Shown: in pieces, positions 43,204-53,683 of the stretch
Layout of the letters: each line of letters begins with the position of its first letter
How positions within the stretch are numbered: position 1 is the first letter of the stretch
Assembly (NCBI GenBank): GCA_009731375.1
Contig: BJOX01000170.1
Location: 168,170-232,169, forward strand
Length of the DNA stretch: 64,000 nucleotides
Reading direction: 5' to 3'
Source: Paulinella micropora
Lineage: Eukaryota > Cercozoa > Imbricatea > Euglyphida
The notes under the pieces: model-generated
Told to the model about the DNA's origin: nothing
Seen by the model: only the letters and a program-made list of their open reading frames with translations
Databases searched by the model: none
Made by a program: the position numbers and the translations under genes

Positions 43204-46200
43204 TCACTGCCTTCGTCGTCTGGCGCGGATTTCTTTGCCTGGTGGAGGACCACCAACAAAAGTCAGATCGAACTTTGACTGTTCGAGAATGTCCCAGATC
43301 TTATTAGGGATTCCGCCCAACGATAATTCAAAAGGGACATCAAGCACTCCTCTTGGCAGTGTCTGAATGGTCCACGCAGTGTAATCCTTGTCTCTGGGAG
43401 TAATTGTATCATCCCATGTCTCGAGACTTTTTGCGTCTTTATATACTGGCAGATAATGTCTTGCCTTTGGATCCTCAACCGGGTCCATACTTCTCCAGAA
43501 CTGGAGTATCGGTTGTACTATCTTTGCGGCTGATGATATTTTGAGTGTCCGTGTGACACGCATCTGTCGTGGGACCGCCACGACCCGCATCAAGTATAAG
43601 TCTGAGAGAGTGTCATCAGCGACATGTTGTTCCGCTGGTCTCATCAGATAGAAAACATTTTTCACCCATGCGATGGTTGCTATCGCATCGCCTTCCTTCC
43701 ATCGCTCATGGACAATCTCAACGTTGCCCGCGTTTGGGTCAGTGTCCGTCCCCTCCTCCTCCTGGTGGACGTCCTTTGATCTCATCGACCTCATCGCCTT
43801 CCTCGGTTGGTCGTTGATAAGATCATTCCGCGCTCTCCTTAGCTGCGCCTCTGTGATCTTCTCCTTCTTTCCGCTATGCTCTCGCGGAGACTTGGACTGA
43901 GTCCCCACCGCGCTTATGCGGTCAGTCTTCTCCTTGCTGTCCACCTCACTCTCCTCCTTCTCAGCTATCGGTGCCCGATAAGCATCGTCTTGGTCTATGC
44001 CAGCCTCCTTGTGGATGGGCGGCACCTCTTTGAAATCATCCTTCATCCGTTTTAACGCCTCCTCAACGGATTCATCTTCCAGTAAGAAGGGATCATACTT
44101 AATCAGCCTTCTTACATTCACAATTTGCACCTTCCCTCTACCCCTGATCTTGTAATTCAGAGGTCCCGTCTGTTCCATAATCTGATAAGGTCCTTTCCAG
44201 TGAGTGAACAGCTTAGAGCTGACTCCCTTCGGGACTTGAGGATGGTACAATAGTACAATATCCCCGACCTGGAACTTGATCTGATCCAAGTGCGCTTGTC
44301 GCACCCCTTCAGCATCAGTCTTTCGGCGCTCCGCCTCTCTATGCGCCCTGACTATTTGTTCCGCCTCCATCTTCACTCTAAGTCTCATCCCAAACAACTC
44401 ATCCGCATCCGCCCAAGTGTCTTTTGGGTGAAGGAGCGAAGTCGGGATATCAGGCTCACGCCCATATACTAACTGATATGGCGAGATTGAGCTCTTCGAG
44501 CCTCCTAACGCCGTAGAGGGTAGACAGTTCATTGCAAACGCAAATGATGGTGCTGCCTCGACCCATGCTCTTTGATTCTCCTTCTTCGTGCAATACATCT
44601 TTAGCGAGGCTTTGAGGGGTCTGTGTACCCGCTCGATTTTCCCATTTGCTCGCGGGTTATAGGCAGTAACATATTGCCATTTCATCCCGTAATACTTAGA
44701 TAGTTTGTCGATGACCTCGTTATTAAAGTCCGAGCCTCGATCAGAACATATCTTTCTTGGTACTCCGATCTGTGAGATGATCCTATCGATCAGCGCCTCG
44801 GCCGTCGTCTTGCCGGTAACGTCTTTGACAGGGATGATCCACACATAGTTGGTGGCTCTGTCAATAGCCGTAAGGAGGTATTTGTAACCATCCTTCGATT
44901 CTGGGAAAGGTCCCACATGATCAATGTGTATAAACTCAAACATCCCCGCATGAAGAGGAAATTCGCCAATCAGGCCGAAATTTGCCTTCAGTGGTGTTTT
45001 GTTTATCTTGCACGGGATGCATGCATCCACCGCCTGATCTATCTCCTCCTTCATCTTCTTCCACCAGAATCGCCTCGCTACGAACATATGAGTTCGTTGT
45101 CGACCCGGATGCGCCAAAAGTGGGCAATTGTGGGCTGCGACAAATATAAATCGTCTCAGACTCTCCGGTACCCAAAGGGTCCATTTGTCCGGCTGTGACG
45201 CATAGCGACCGTGAAGGCCCTTGTACCACAGTAGACCATCTCTCCATCCCATCTCCTTCATCTGATCTTTGATCGCTTTCGTCATCCGTAGCTCATCCGG
45301 GTTCTGATATAACTGTATCAGTTCTTTAAACTCCGGATCTTGAGCCTGTTGTTGCCTCCATGCGGTAGGCGAGGCTATATGGATAGTACCATCTTCTAGC
45401 CGTACCCCGATTCTTTCCGGGTCATCGTCTAGGTCACTTCTCCGCTCTTGAGGAGGCTCCGCATAAACTTCCTGCGTCTCCTCTTCCTCTCTTATGTTCG
45501 CCTTCGCATTCTCATATACCTCATAGGACCACTCAGCGTCCTCCTGGGTATGTAGCTCACAACATATCCCGTGATCCGGGCCTTGTGGACTGTACCGTAG
45601 ACCTGTGCGGTCATATCGGACTCCACTCGCCATCTCCATCGCCTCAATGTGGCTGACCTCATACACCTTGTCAGTGGACAAGTCTTCCATCTCCACCGTG
45701 GACACCAACGCCGATACTTCTGAGTTAAACTCTAGCCTAGAGAGGCTATCAGCGACCACATTTCGCTTTCCCGGTAGATGGACCATTGTAAAATCGAAAC
45801 AAGACAAGAACGCTTGCCACCGCGCCAGCCGTCCCGTCTGTTCATGATTCATCAACCATAACAGGTTATGATGATCAGTTCTGACAGTAAATTGAGGTCC
45901 TCCCCACAAATACTCTCTGAGCCTCTTGAGGGCCCATACTACCGCCAACGCCTCTCTTTGCCTTGTGCAATAGTTTCTCTCCGCCGCACACAACTTCCTA
46001 CTAATAAACATGATTGGGCGTAATTTCTTCTCCTCATCCTCTTGTTGTAATACAGCCCCAATCGCAAACTTAGATGCGTCTGTATCGACTACGAATTGTT
46101 TCGTAAAGTCGGGCATCGTTAACACCAGTCCTCCGTCTTTCGGGTCTTTGTAAATGAGATCTTTGAGCGCATGAAACGCTTGCAAAGCCTCTTCGTCCCA

Positions 46201-49014
46201 CTTCTCAAAGTCTCCAAAATCTATCATTTTCTCCACTTTAGCCCGTGTTGCACCCCAATCGGGTATAAACTGGCTATAGTATTGCGCCATCGCAAGGAAT
46301 GAGTGCAATTCAGTGCGGTTCTTCGGTATCGGTCGATTCATAATCTCCTCCCTCTTCTCTTTGGATATCGAGACTCGATTATGGGAGATCTCGTACCCTA
46401 AGTATGTCACACTCGTCTTGGCAAGTTGACACTTCTTTAGATTGCACTTCAGGCCAAAAGCTCCGATGCGCCTGAATATATCGGACAAATGATCGATATG
46501 CTCCTCCATTGTGTTAGAGTATACGATAATGTCATCGATATAGCAAAATGCATATTCTCCCGCCTTCTGTCCCCGCCTTCTCATAAAGCCACCGTCAGAC
46601 AAATCATCGTACTGACTGCTCAACATCTTCTGCATCGCCTTCTGGAAAAGTCCTGGGGCTTGCTTGAGGCCCATCGGAAGCACTTTCCATTGGTATATTT
46701 CCATACCCACCACAAACGCCGTCAGCCATCTGGACTTTTCCTCCAGTGGTATCTGCCAGAAGCCATTCTTAAGGTCAATGACCGAATAGAATTTTGCATT
46801 CCGCAGTACTCTCCTTCCTTCTTCTAATGTCGGGAGAGGATTTCTCTCTTCCTCCAGCACCTTGTTAACACGAGCATAGTTAACTGTCAGGCGCCATTCT
46901 CCTCCTGGCTTCGGCACTATTCTCGGTTGTGAGACTATTGGAGATGTTGATCTCTCAATAAAGTCCTCATTGAGCAGCTGTCTTGCTAGCTCCTCCGCTA
47001 TCTTCGCCTCATGTATACTCAAATTCGCCCTTCGTGGTGCCGGTGACGGCTCCGCACCCGGTATTTTGTAAATAACCGCAGTGAAATCTTCAGGCTTGAC
47101 ACCACCTGCATGTGGAGGGTCAAAAATTTCCTTGTTCGCCTCTAATTTGGCTTTTAAAAGCTCCTTCTCCTTCTCCGTGCCTACTCCTTCTTCCAATATT
47201 TTCCGCGCCGCCTCTTGAAAATCTTCATCAGACATCTGCTTATGCTGCTTGAGGGGTTCTCTGTCCTCCTCCAAGCCTAAGTCCTCTTCCGAGACATCAT
47301 CTAGGCCCGTCTTTTCATACGTGACCGTGTCCGGCTCATCATCTTTACCGAGCTCCACCAGCATGTCAATGAGTCTCGCGTATTGCAAAGGAGCTTTACG
47401 GGTGTAAAAACCATCAAAGCATGTGAATGCTTGCGGTATCAATTTCAACTTGTCGAGGTCTCTGAGCTTCCGCTTGTATGCACTGCTCTGCTCACGAGTT
47501 CCCATACGACAAGCCACCACTAGCTGTTGCTTGCGAGAGGGTACCGGTATAGGATGATCAATAAGCCGGTCCCTTATTTCCTGCGCCCATATCGCCTTCT
47601 CATTATATGGCAGGATAATAGTATACGGCTTATTATTTTCGAATAAAGTCCGTAAGCATTTCTTCACTTCAGACAGTGAACGCGGCCACGTGGGCTCGTC
47701 ACCCCAGAAATCAGTAATAAAACTTTTAATAGTTTCTGGTGGAGTATCCGGGATTCGCCCCGTTCTCCTTGGTACAAACGCCTCCCTTTTTTCTTCTCCT
47801 ACTTTCGCATGGAAACAGTATCCGTTAGTAATATGGACATCTGTTCCTACTCCTTCCGCGAATCTCGCCAACGACGGGCTTCTTTGTGCGACACATATAA
47901 TCTCCTCCTTTCGCTTCTCGATTAAGTCATCAATAGACTTTTTGTCCCAATGGCATGTCGGAACTGTGACAGTGCACACTTGGGATTCCCAATTGTCGGT
48001 CCAGGACAGTTCATCCGGTCTTACGACATGGGGGTGAACGTACACCTCAAGTGCCTCATGTGCGATGGCCATCTTTTTGTGATCCGTCGCTAGACTCAGC
48101 TCATAAGCCTCATAAGAGTCAGTAGCGTTGAAGGGATCAATATCGTTCTCTTCTCCTCTTTTTACTCCATATATCACTCGCCGTGCGGCGCAATCAATCA
48201 CAGCCCCCATCGTAGCCAATTGGTCATACGATAGTAATATTGACCCGTGGTAACCGGGGACGACATAGAGGTCCATACGGTATACTCGTGCGGATTTCAA
48301 TTTAAAGGTCAGTGTGATGATTCCCGTGATATCCGTCCGGCTGCTCACTCCTTTGAGAGTGCCCGTTGACTTTTTCATATTTCCGTCCACCCAGTCCCGG
48401 TATCGATTAAAAAACTTCCTGCCGACAATATTAATATTCGCCATCGTATCATTACCAACTTTTAATATTGTCTTCAATGTTTCACAATAAAGTTCCGTAT
48501 AACACAGAGCATCGGGCCTGTGTATATTGGCTGCGAGAACAAGAACTTTACGTTCCAAATTTTGGAGTCTTGTCTCTAAGTTTTTCAACTCCTCCTTCTT
48601 CTCCTCCTGCTTCACCTCATTAACATTTTTATTATTCTGCGGTACTGGTGCGTTTACTATTTGAGCGACATTGTCTTGTGGTACTTGAGTACACACATTG
48701 TCTTTTTGCTCGCCACCCGCCGCGACCGTAGACATTGAGTCTGTTCGTGGTTGTTTGCTTGGCCGAGGCGATACGTCTGCCATTGGCCTCCTCGCCTCCA
48801 TCGCAAGTCTCGCCTTCCTATTTGCATCAGTTATCATTGGTAACCGTGCTGTATGAACGGGTATGAGACTACCTTGGGGCTGCAGTCTCTGTGTACCCAC
48901 ATCTTTGTTTTCACATAGAGGAAGCGTTGGCCCAGTCTGCACAACAGCATTAGAAAGCACTGTGACTTTAGGGTTAAACTTCACAGTCTTCTCCTTCCTC
49001 TCTTCTTCCCCCTC
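43204..49014 (-). CDS. pol: Pol polyprotein of retro copy 2, intact
   Basis: A 1926-residue frame counted from 48984 (a GTG), open without interruption back to the gag UGA at 49018. There is no ATG near the N-terminus, which favours expression as a gag-pol readthrough product. It has a retropepsin-like domain (GNDTMANINIV), RT with YIDD, RNase H (DTDASKFAIGAVL), an integrase HHCC finger, a D-D-E core (HIDHVGPF, CSDRGSDF, NGKIERVHR) and GPY/F (HWKGPYQIM). A C-terminal extension of about 300 residues ends in a basic tail RARRRR, without a recognisable chromodomain. It supplies protease, reverse transcription and integration for the element. Confidence 0.95.
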   Translation of the reverse strand, partial: EGEEERKEKTVKFNPKVTVLSNAVVQTGPTLPLCENKDVGTQRLQPQGSLIPVHTARLPMITDANRKARLAMEARRPMADVSPRPSKQPRTDSMSTVAAGGEQKDNVCTQVPQDNVAQIVNAPVPQNNKNVNEVKQEEKKEELKNLETRLQNLERKVLVLAANIHRPDALCYTELYCETLKTILKVGNDTMANINIVGRKFFNRYRDWVDGNMKKSTGTLKGVSSRTDITGIITLTFKLKSARVYRMDLYVVPGYHGSILLSYDQLATMGAVIDCAARRVIYGVKRGEENDIDPFNATDSYEAYELSLATDHKKMAIAHEALEVYVHPHVVRPDELSWTDNWESQVCTVTVPTCHWDKKSIDDLIEKRKEEIICVAQRSPSLARFAEGVGTDVHITNGYCFHAKVGEEKREAFVPRRTGRIPDTPPETIKSFITDFWGDEPTWPRSLSEVKKCLRTLFENNKPYTIILPYNEKAIWAQEIRDRLIDHPIPVPSRKQQLVVACRMGTREQSSAYKRKLRDLDKLKLIPQAFTCFDGFYTRKAPLQYARLIDMLVELGKDDEPDTVTYEKTGLDDVSEEDLGLEEDREPLKQHKQMSDEDFQEAARKILEEGVGTEKEKELLKAKLEANKEIFDPPHAGGVKPEDFTAVIYKIPGAEPSPAPRRANLSIHEAKIAEELARQLLNEDFIERSTSPIVSQPRIVPKPGGEWRLTVNYARVNKVLEEERNPLPTLEEGRRVLRNAKFYSVIDLKNGFWQIPLEEKSRWLTAFVVGMEIYQWKVLPMGLKQAPGLFQKAMQKMLSSQYDDLSDGGFMRRRGQKAGEYAFCYIDDIIVYSNTMEEHIDHLSDIFRRIGAFGLKCNLKKCQLAKTSVTYLGYEISHNRVSISKEKREEIMNRPIPKNRTELHSFLAMAQYYSQFIPDWGATRAKVEKMIDFGDFEKWDEEALQAFHALKDLIYKDPKDGGLVLTMPDFTKQFVVDTDASKFAIGAVLQQEDEEKKLRPIMFISRKLCAAERNYCTRQREALAVVWALKRLREYLWGGPQFTVRTDHHNLLWLMNHEQTGRLARWQAFLSCFDFTMVHLPGKRNVVADSLSRLEFNSEVSALVSTVEMEDLSTDKVYEVSHIEAMEMASGVRYDRTGLRYSPQGPDHGICCELHTQEDAEWSYEVYENAKANIREEEETQEVYAEPPQERRSDLDDDPERIGVRLEDGTIHIASPTAWRQQQAQDPEFKELIQLYQNPDELRMTKAIKDQMKEMGWRDGLLWYKGLHGRYASQPDKWTLWVPESLRRFIFVAAHNCPLLAHPGRQRTHMFVARRFWWKKMKEEIDQAVDACIPCKINKTPLKANFGLIGEFPLHAGMFEFIHIDHVGPFPESKDGYKYLLTAIDRATNYVWIIPVKDVTGKTTAEALIDRIISQIGVPRKICSDRGSDFNNEVIDKLSKYYGMKWQYVTAYNPRANGKIERVHRPLKASLKMYCTKKENQRAWVEAAPSFAFAMNCLPSTALGGSKSSISPYQLVYGREPDIPTSLLHPKDTWADADELFGMRLRVKMEAEQIVRAHREAERRKTDAEGVRQAHLDQIKFQVGDIVLLYHPQVPKGVSSKLFTHWKGPYQIMEQTGPLNYKIRGRGKVQIVNVRRLIKYDPFLLEDESVEEALKRMKDDFKEVPPIHKEAGIDQDDAYRAPIAEKEESEVDSKEKTDRISAVGTQSKSPREHSGKKEKITEAQLRRARNDLINDQPRKAMRSMRSKDVHQEEEGTDTDPNAGNVEIVHERWKEGDAIATIAWVKNVFYLMRPAEQHVADDTLSDLYLMRVVAVPRQMRVTRTLKISSAAKIVQPILQFWRSMDPVEDPKARHYLPVYKDAKSLETWDDTITPRDKDYTAWTIQTLPRGVLDVPFELSLGGIPNKIWDILEQSKFDLTFVGGPPPGKEIRARRRRQ

Positions 49015-49017
49015 CAG

Positions 49018-51717
49018 TCATTCCACCACCTCGAAACGATTACCTTGAGTAGTGTCCGGGTAGGATGACGTATCGGTCTCCGAGGCAGTGTTGTAGGCCT
49101 GAGCTCGACCGAAATTCGGGTTGGAGCTTGCCCACGAGCCTCCTCCTCCTCTGGGTGGGGGGGCTGGAGCTCGAACAGCTCTCCCTCCATAAGGGGTATA
49201 TCCCCGACCTCCTCCTCTTCCTCTCTGAGGGGTTCCCTGCCACCTCGAGGCTCCTCTCCATGTTCCTCGTCCTCGTCCTCCTCCTCCTCCTCCTCCTCCT
49301 CCTCCTGCTGCTCCTGCTCCTCCTTCTCGTCCTCTTTGAGAGGCCTTTAAGTTCTTTTGTCTCTCCCTTTCCTCCTTCTTCTCCTTCATCCTCTTCATGT
49401 AGGTAATGATTGCCTCTCGTAACTCCTCATCATCACACATATTGGCATACCAACCTTCGTTCACAGCGGCAATCTGAAGCATATTGAAAAGGCCCGGTTC
49501 CTTGCCTTCCGTCCTGCTCAGAAAATTTGCCCTTGCTGTTGGGTTCTGCCTATCATGATTGAAAGAGCAGTCTCTGTTCTCCATCTGTGCCTTACACTGC
49601 AAGCCCGCGAACCACCTCCAACATGCGGTCTTCAGGTCTGGCTCTCTCTGTCTCTTCCAACCGGCAACTCTGTTTGTGTACGTGGCTTGTGCGCCAACAG
49701 GTACACCGCCTGCCTGTGCCGTATGTGCCTCCGTGAGCGAGTCCATGTTTGAGCATGCACTCATCACTTCTTGAAACAGTGCTGACGGAGCAACGCTTTG
49801 AACCGTATTTTCGAACACGTGTGTCTCGAGGAAGTTCTTGGACTTCACTGAGCTAAACGTCGAGCATTGTTGTATGAGCTGAGTAAGCTTACTCGGGTTA
49901 ACTGTGTGTAACGCCGAAAAGAAATAGAGGATGATCGACTTGCGGCCATAGAATAGCCCATAGGAGGAAACTACCTCCGTAAGGGTCGCCGCCAAGCCAA
50001 CAGCACTCCTCAAACTCATCGCCACTGTCTCAAAGATTTCAAATCCTATGAGAGTACCAGTGCAGAGATGCTGGTATCCATGAGATTGAAAATATGAAAT
50101 GAGTGTGGCCACCGCCAGTTCACACTGAGCGTCTAGGCCTGTTGCATTGTTTCTCTTAATCTCCTCCTTCTTTCTCAAAAACTTGTACTGTGTCAGATCA
50201 AATCCCTCCGAGACTAGAGATTGGTCAAAAACAGTAACAAGGGCCTCGTATTCCTGCGTTTCGTCGCAAGGAAAAGCCTTCATGCAGGCATTGATCTCTT
50301 TGAGCTTGCTCAAAAGCGAAGCATCAGAGTCTTTGTCTGAGCTCGTCTTGGCATATAGCATGAGACTTGCCACTCCTCCTTTCTTCCCCTTGAAGGCATT
50401 TATGATGTTCTGTCTGTCCTTCTTCTCCGTGTTTGTGACCACCACCGTAGTTGAGCCCGAGGGTGCAGGGGCTGGTGGGGCAGGAGCTGGTGGGGTCAAA
50501 TATGTCGGAGGGTGTGTCTTTGCACCACTCACTTTTGCTTTCATTCTTTCCAGTCTCATCGTCTTCTCGAACTCCTCATTCTCTTTCGCCTTCTTCTTCT
50601 CAGATATCACCAGCTTTTGAGCATGAGTGATAAAGGCCACCAATTCAGAAGCAGATCTGAGAAAATTATATTTCTCCACATATTGGTCAACACCTGCTTT
50701 GTTGGCGACCGGTGGTGCGTTACTAAGTGATTTAAGGACAGAGTGATCCTTGGTAGGAATCCATCTCTTCCATGCCTCCTTGTGCAGTAACGCACCCATC
50801 AACAGTCTGATCTTGGTCAGAACTCTGTCGGTCTTCTCTAACTCATCAATCACAGGATGAGTTTCTCCTGCTGCCTTAATGCTTTTTTCCATCTCTGCCT
50901 TCCCCTCCTCCAAGGCCTTTATTTCCATTGTAAAAAAATGAAATATACCACTCGAGTTTTTCGAACCCAGATTGGTCTTCATTTTTGTTACATCGACTGC
51001 CTCCTGACCAGTCGCGAGGAATCTGGCCGTTGCTCTTGGGTTTGTGTACTGGAGGTAACCCTCACATCGTGGGCCGTATGTACGTTCCCAAATCAGGGTT
51101 TGAGTGTACACCCCAAAGATAGCATCGAGTAATTCAAGGTGGGTGTGTGTGTCCCCAAACTTGATATGCTGTATCTTCTTTCTCTCTTCTGGATCAGAGA
51201 CCAGTTTGCCGAGGAGCTGTGCTGTGTTTGATAATAGGATATAGACATCCTTTTTAGCACGACTTTTCTCTCTTCTTTGATCCTGAGGGATCCACACATA
51301 GGTATCCTTCTCTACCCCCATCTTGTTATCAAACTCTTCTTTAGTGAGGTCATAGTGGTCTTGCACCCACTGTTGTTCCTCCACTGTGATCTCCTCTCCA
51401 TCACTATGAATCAAGTCGATCATTTTTCGTCCTCCTCCTCCCGTGTAGGCAGGTGGTAAGGGATTACCATATGCTCCTCCTCCTCCCGTCTCTTCTTGTT
51501 CAAATCCTCCTTCATCTTCGTCTCCTCCATATCTTCCTTCATCATCCCAGCCCTCTTCTACTCCTCCTCCTACTCCTTCATCTCCTCCTCCTCCTCCATT
51601 CAATCCTCCTCCTCCTCCTTCATTCAATCCTCTTCCTCCTCCTCCTCCTGCTTCTTCTTCTTCTCTTCTTTGATCTGCCTCCGAGAATTCACTCACTTCG
51701 GCGGTCTCTGTCGACAT
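49018..51717 (-). CDS. gag: Gag polyprotein of retro copy 2 with a CCCH zinc finger
   Basis: 899 residues from ATG 51717 (MSTETAEVSE). The N-terminal 110 residues are Gly/Glu-rich and low in complexity. The middle region shares CTGTLIGFEIFE and YGRKSIILYFFSAL with copy 1. Near residue 710 is C-x8-C-x8-C-x3-H, a CCCH finger instead of a CCHC knuckle. An RG/RGG-rich tail follows. It ends in UGA followed by CUG, with the same frame continuing into pol, a context known to favour UGA readthrough. Confidence 0.9.
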   Translation of the reverse strand: MSTETAEVSEFSEADQRREEEEAGGGGGRGLNEGGGGGLNGGGGGDEGVGGGVEEGWDDEGRYGGDEDEGGFEQEETGGGGAYGNPLPPAYTGGGGRKMIDLIHSDGEEITVEEQQWVQDHYDLTKEEFDNKMGVEKDTYVWIPQDQRREKSRAKKDVYILLSNTAQLLGKLVSDPEERKKIQHIKFGDTHTHLELLDAIFGVYTQTLIWERTYGPRCEGYLQYTNPRATARFLATGQEAVDVTKMKTNLGSKNSSGIFHFFTMEIKALEEGKAEMEKSIKAAGETHPVIDELEKTDRVLTKIRLLMGALLHKEAWKRWIPTKDHSVLKSLSNAPPVANKAGVDQYVEKYNFLRSASELVAFITHAQKLVISEKKKAKENEEFEKTMRLERMKAKVSGAKTHPPTYLTPPAPAPPAPAPSGSTTVVVTNTEKKDRQNIINAFKGKKGGVASLMLYAKTSSDKDSDASLLSKLKEINACMKAFPCDETQEYEALVTVFDQSLVSEGFDLTQYKFLRKKEEIKRNNATGLDAQCELAVATLISYFQSHGYQHLCTGTLIGFEIFETVAMSLRSAVGLAATLTEVVSSYGLFYGRKSIILYFFSALHTVNPSKLTQLIQQCSTFSSVKSKNFLETHVFENTVQSVAPSALFQEVMSACSNMDSLTEAHTAQAGGVPVGAQATYTNRVAGWKRQREPDLKTACWRWFAGLQCKAQMENRDCSFNHDRQNPTARANFLSRTEGKEPGLFNMLQIAAVNEGWYANMCDDEELREAIITYMKRMKEKKEERERQKNLKASQRGREGGAGAAGGGGGGGGGGRGRGTWRGASRWQGTPQRGRGGGRGYTPYGGRAVRAPAPPPRGGGGSWASSNPNFGRAQAYNTASETDTSSYPDTTQGNRFEVVE

Positions 51718-52503
51718 GATGTCGTAGTAGTGATCAACAGGAGGACAGTGTCAGCTCCTATGTTTGGTTTTTGTTCGTTTGTGTTCTGTTCCTCCTTCAG
51801 TCGATTGACTAGTGAAGAGAGAAACTAATAGAGAGGGTAGGATAAGATTCCCTGTCCTCTATGAAACACTGTTTGTATGTTTGTTTTTGTTTGAGAAAAA
51901 TAGTCTTTGAGACTTTCTCCGATTTCTTGTTCTCCTTACTCAGATTACTTTCTCCTCCTTCTTTTCTATATTGTATCTAGTATGAGGCACTTGGACCTAC
52001 ACACAGATAGTAATAGAGAAGCTAGAAAAGCTCTCCTTGAGAAGTCGACAGTCGGTCGGATAGGTTCTCAGACCTACCTTTAGAAAACGATCAGAGATTT
52101 GCAAAAATACTCTGACGTATGTGTGAGATAATGCAGATAAATGCACAAACTAGAAGGGTAAAGTGTTGTGCTCCTGTCCCTATGCTTGTTTGTGTTTTGT
52201 GTGTGTTCCTTCACTCTTCTGTCCACCTCCTTCTTCTTGGTCTCTGTGTGAGAACAGCAAGAACGACAGAGAGTTTGTATCTGATGTCTCCTTGTGAGCA
52301 CACAGATACTGATTGGGCTAGAGGGTACGAGACACCTGCTTGAGACCAATCAAATTATTTGTTTTGTGAAAGAGTTATGAGGGAGCTGTGTTGGAGTATT
52401 TGTTTTCGTCTGACGTCCCCGTGTGAGACAGGTCAGTGAAAATTCACTCTGTTGCCTGTGTGGCAAAGCAGAAAGAAATCACCCTAGTGATGTGGACTCC
52501 AAA
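51718..52503 (-). other. Leader and primer-binding site of retro copy 2
   Basis: A 786-bp untranslated leader. The candidate primer site TTTGGAGTCCACATC lies directly after the LTR (reverse strand from 52503). Blocks match both halves of the split copy 1 leader (29598-29961 and 3170-3547). Confidence 0.8.
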
Positions 52504-52740
52504 TGTAATGCCCCCAACGATAGCTCGTAAAAAGTCGGTAATACAACCAAACACAGTCCTCAAGAATGAGAATGATGTCTCGTTGTATTAGCTCAGTGAA
52601 GCCAAAAAGGAAAACGGCAACAGACCAGGAATAAAATGGCATCAGGTCCAATCCGGACAAATAATACTGAAAAACAAGCTGGTGCACCTGTCACCAGGAA
52701 AAGGTATTTTTTACCGGCTATCCGGGGGGTGATGCCTACA
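52504..52740 (-). repeat. 5' LTR of retro copy 2
   Basis: 237 bp, apparently identical to 42127-42363 and followed by the ATTA target duplication. Confidence 0.95.
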
Positions 52741-52985
52741 ATTATTAAAAGTTGATTGCAATAAATACTACATCAATAATATGAGAATATTTCTTCGTGT
52801 CCGGGTCTGACGACTTCTTGGTCCAAACGAGGCCCTCCAGATGATGCTGGGAAGCCAGCGGCTCCAATTTCTTGCCCCTTGGAAGTTATTATCTTCTCCG
52901 AGGAATTTCCTTAATTTACTTCATCTCCTTCATTTCCTTCTCTTTATTTTCTCTTGTTTGCCTCGTTCTGCTTTTCTTTTCTTAC
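52741..52985. other. Unique host sequence
   Basis: Flank right of retro copy 2. No supported gene. Confidence 0.5.
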
Positions 52986-53190
52986 ATGGAGGACGAGGAG
53001 GAGGAGGAGGAGGAGGAGAAGAAGAAGAAGAAGAAGAAGAAGAAGAAGAAGAGGAGGAGGAGGAGGAAGAGTAGGAGTAGGAGGAGGAGGAGGAAGAAAA
53101 AGAAGAAGAAGAAGAAGAAGAAGAAGAAGAAGAAGAAGAAGAAGAAGAAGAGGAAGGAGAGGCAAGAGAAGAGGAAGGAGAGCAAGAAGA

Positions 53191-53229
<39 letters not shown>

Positions 53230-53560
53230 AGAAGAAGAAGAAGAAGAAGAAGCAGAAGAAGAAGAAGAAGAAGAAGAAGAGGAAAGAGCAAGAAGAAGAG
53301 GAAGAAGAAGACGAAGAGGGAGAAGAAGAAGAAGGAGAAGAGGAAGGAGAGCAAGAAGAAGAGGAAGAAGAAGATGGAAAAGAAGAGGAAGAAGAAGAGG
53401 AAGAAGAAGAGGAAGAAGAAGAGGAAGAAGAGGAAGAAGAGGAAGAAGAGGAAGAAGAAGAGGAAGAAGAAGAGGAAGAATAAGAGGAAGAAGAAGAGGA
53501 AGAAGAAGAAGAGGAAGCAGAGGAAGAAGAAGAGGAGAGAGAGAGAGAAGAGAAAGAGTA
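52986..53560. repeat. (GAA)n/(GAG)n microsatellite
   Basis: About 570 bp of GAA/GAG/GAAGAG. Long poly-Lys, poly-Glu and poly-Leu frames on both strands are repeat artefacts. Confidence 0.95.
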
Positions 53561-53683
53561 GTAAATTCATCTGCAATCGGAACTGAGCAATAAGGCCCAC
53601 TGTAGTAAGCTATACAGGTGCATATCTCGGGAGTGAACAACTGCAAGGCTTCATAGATCTCTGGCATGACACTTTGAGCATGC

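Larger units (their letters stand above)
42127..52740 (-). mobile_element. Ty3/Gypsy-like retrotransposon copy 2, apparently complete
   Basis: A 10.6-kb element on the minus strand: 5' LTR at 52504-52740, leader, gag, pol, 3' untranslated region, 3' LTR at 42127-42363. ATTA flanks both sides (42123-42126 and 52741-52744). The two LTRs appear identical and both gag and pol are open, so the insertion is recent and may be active. Confidence 0.93.
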
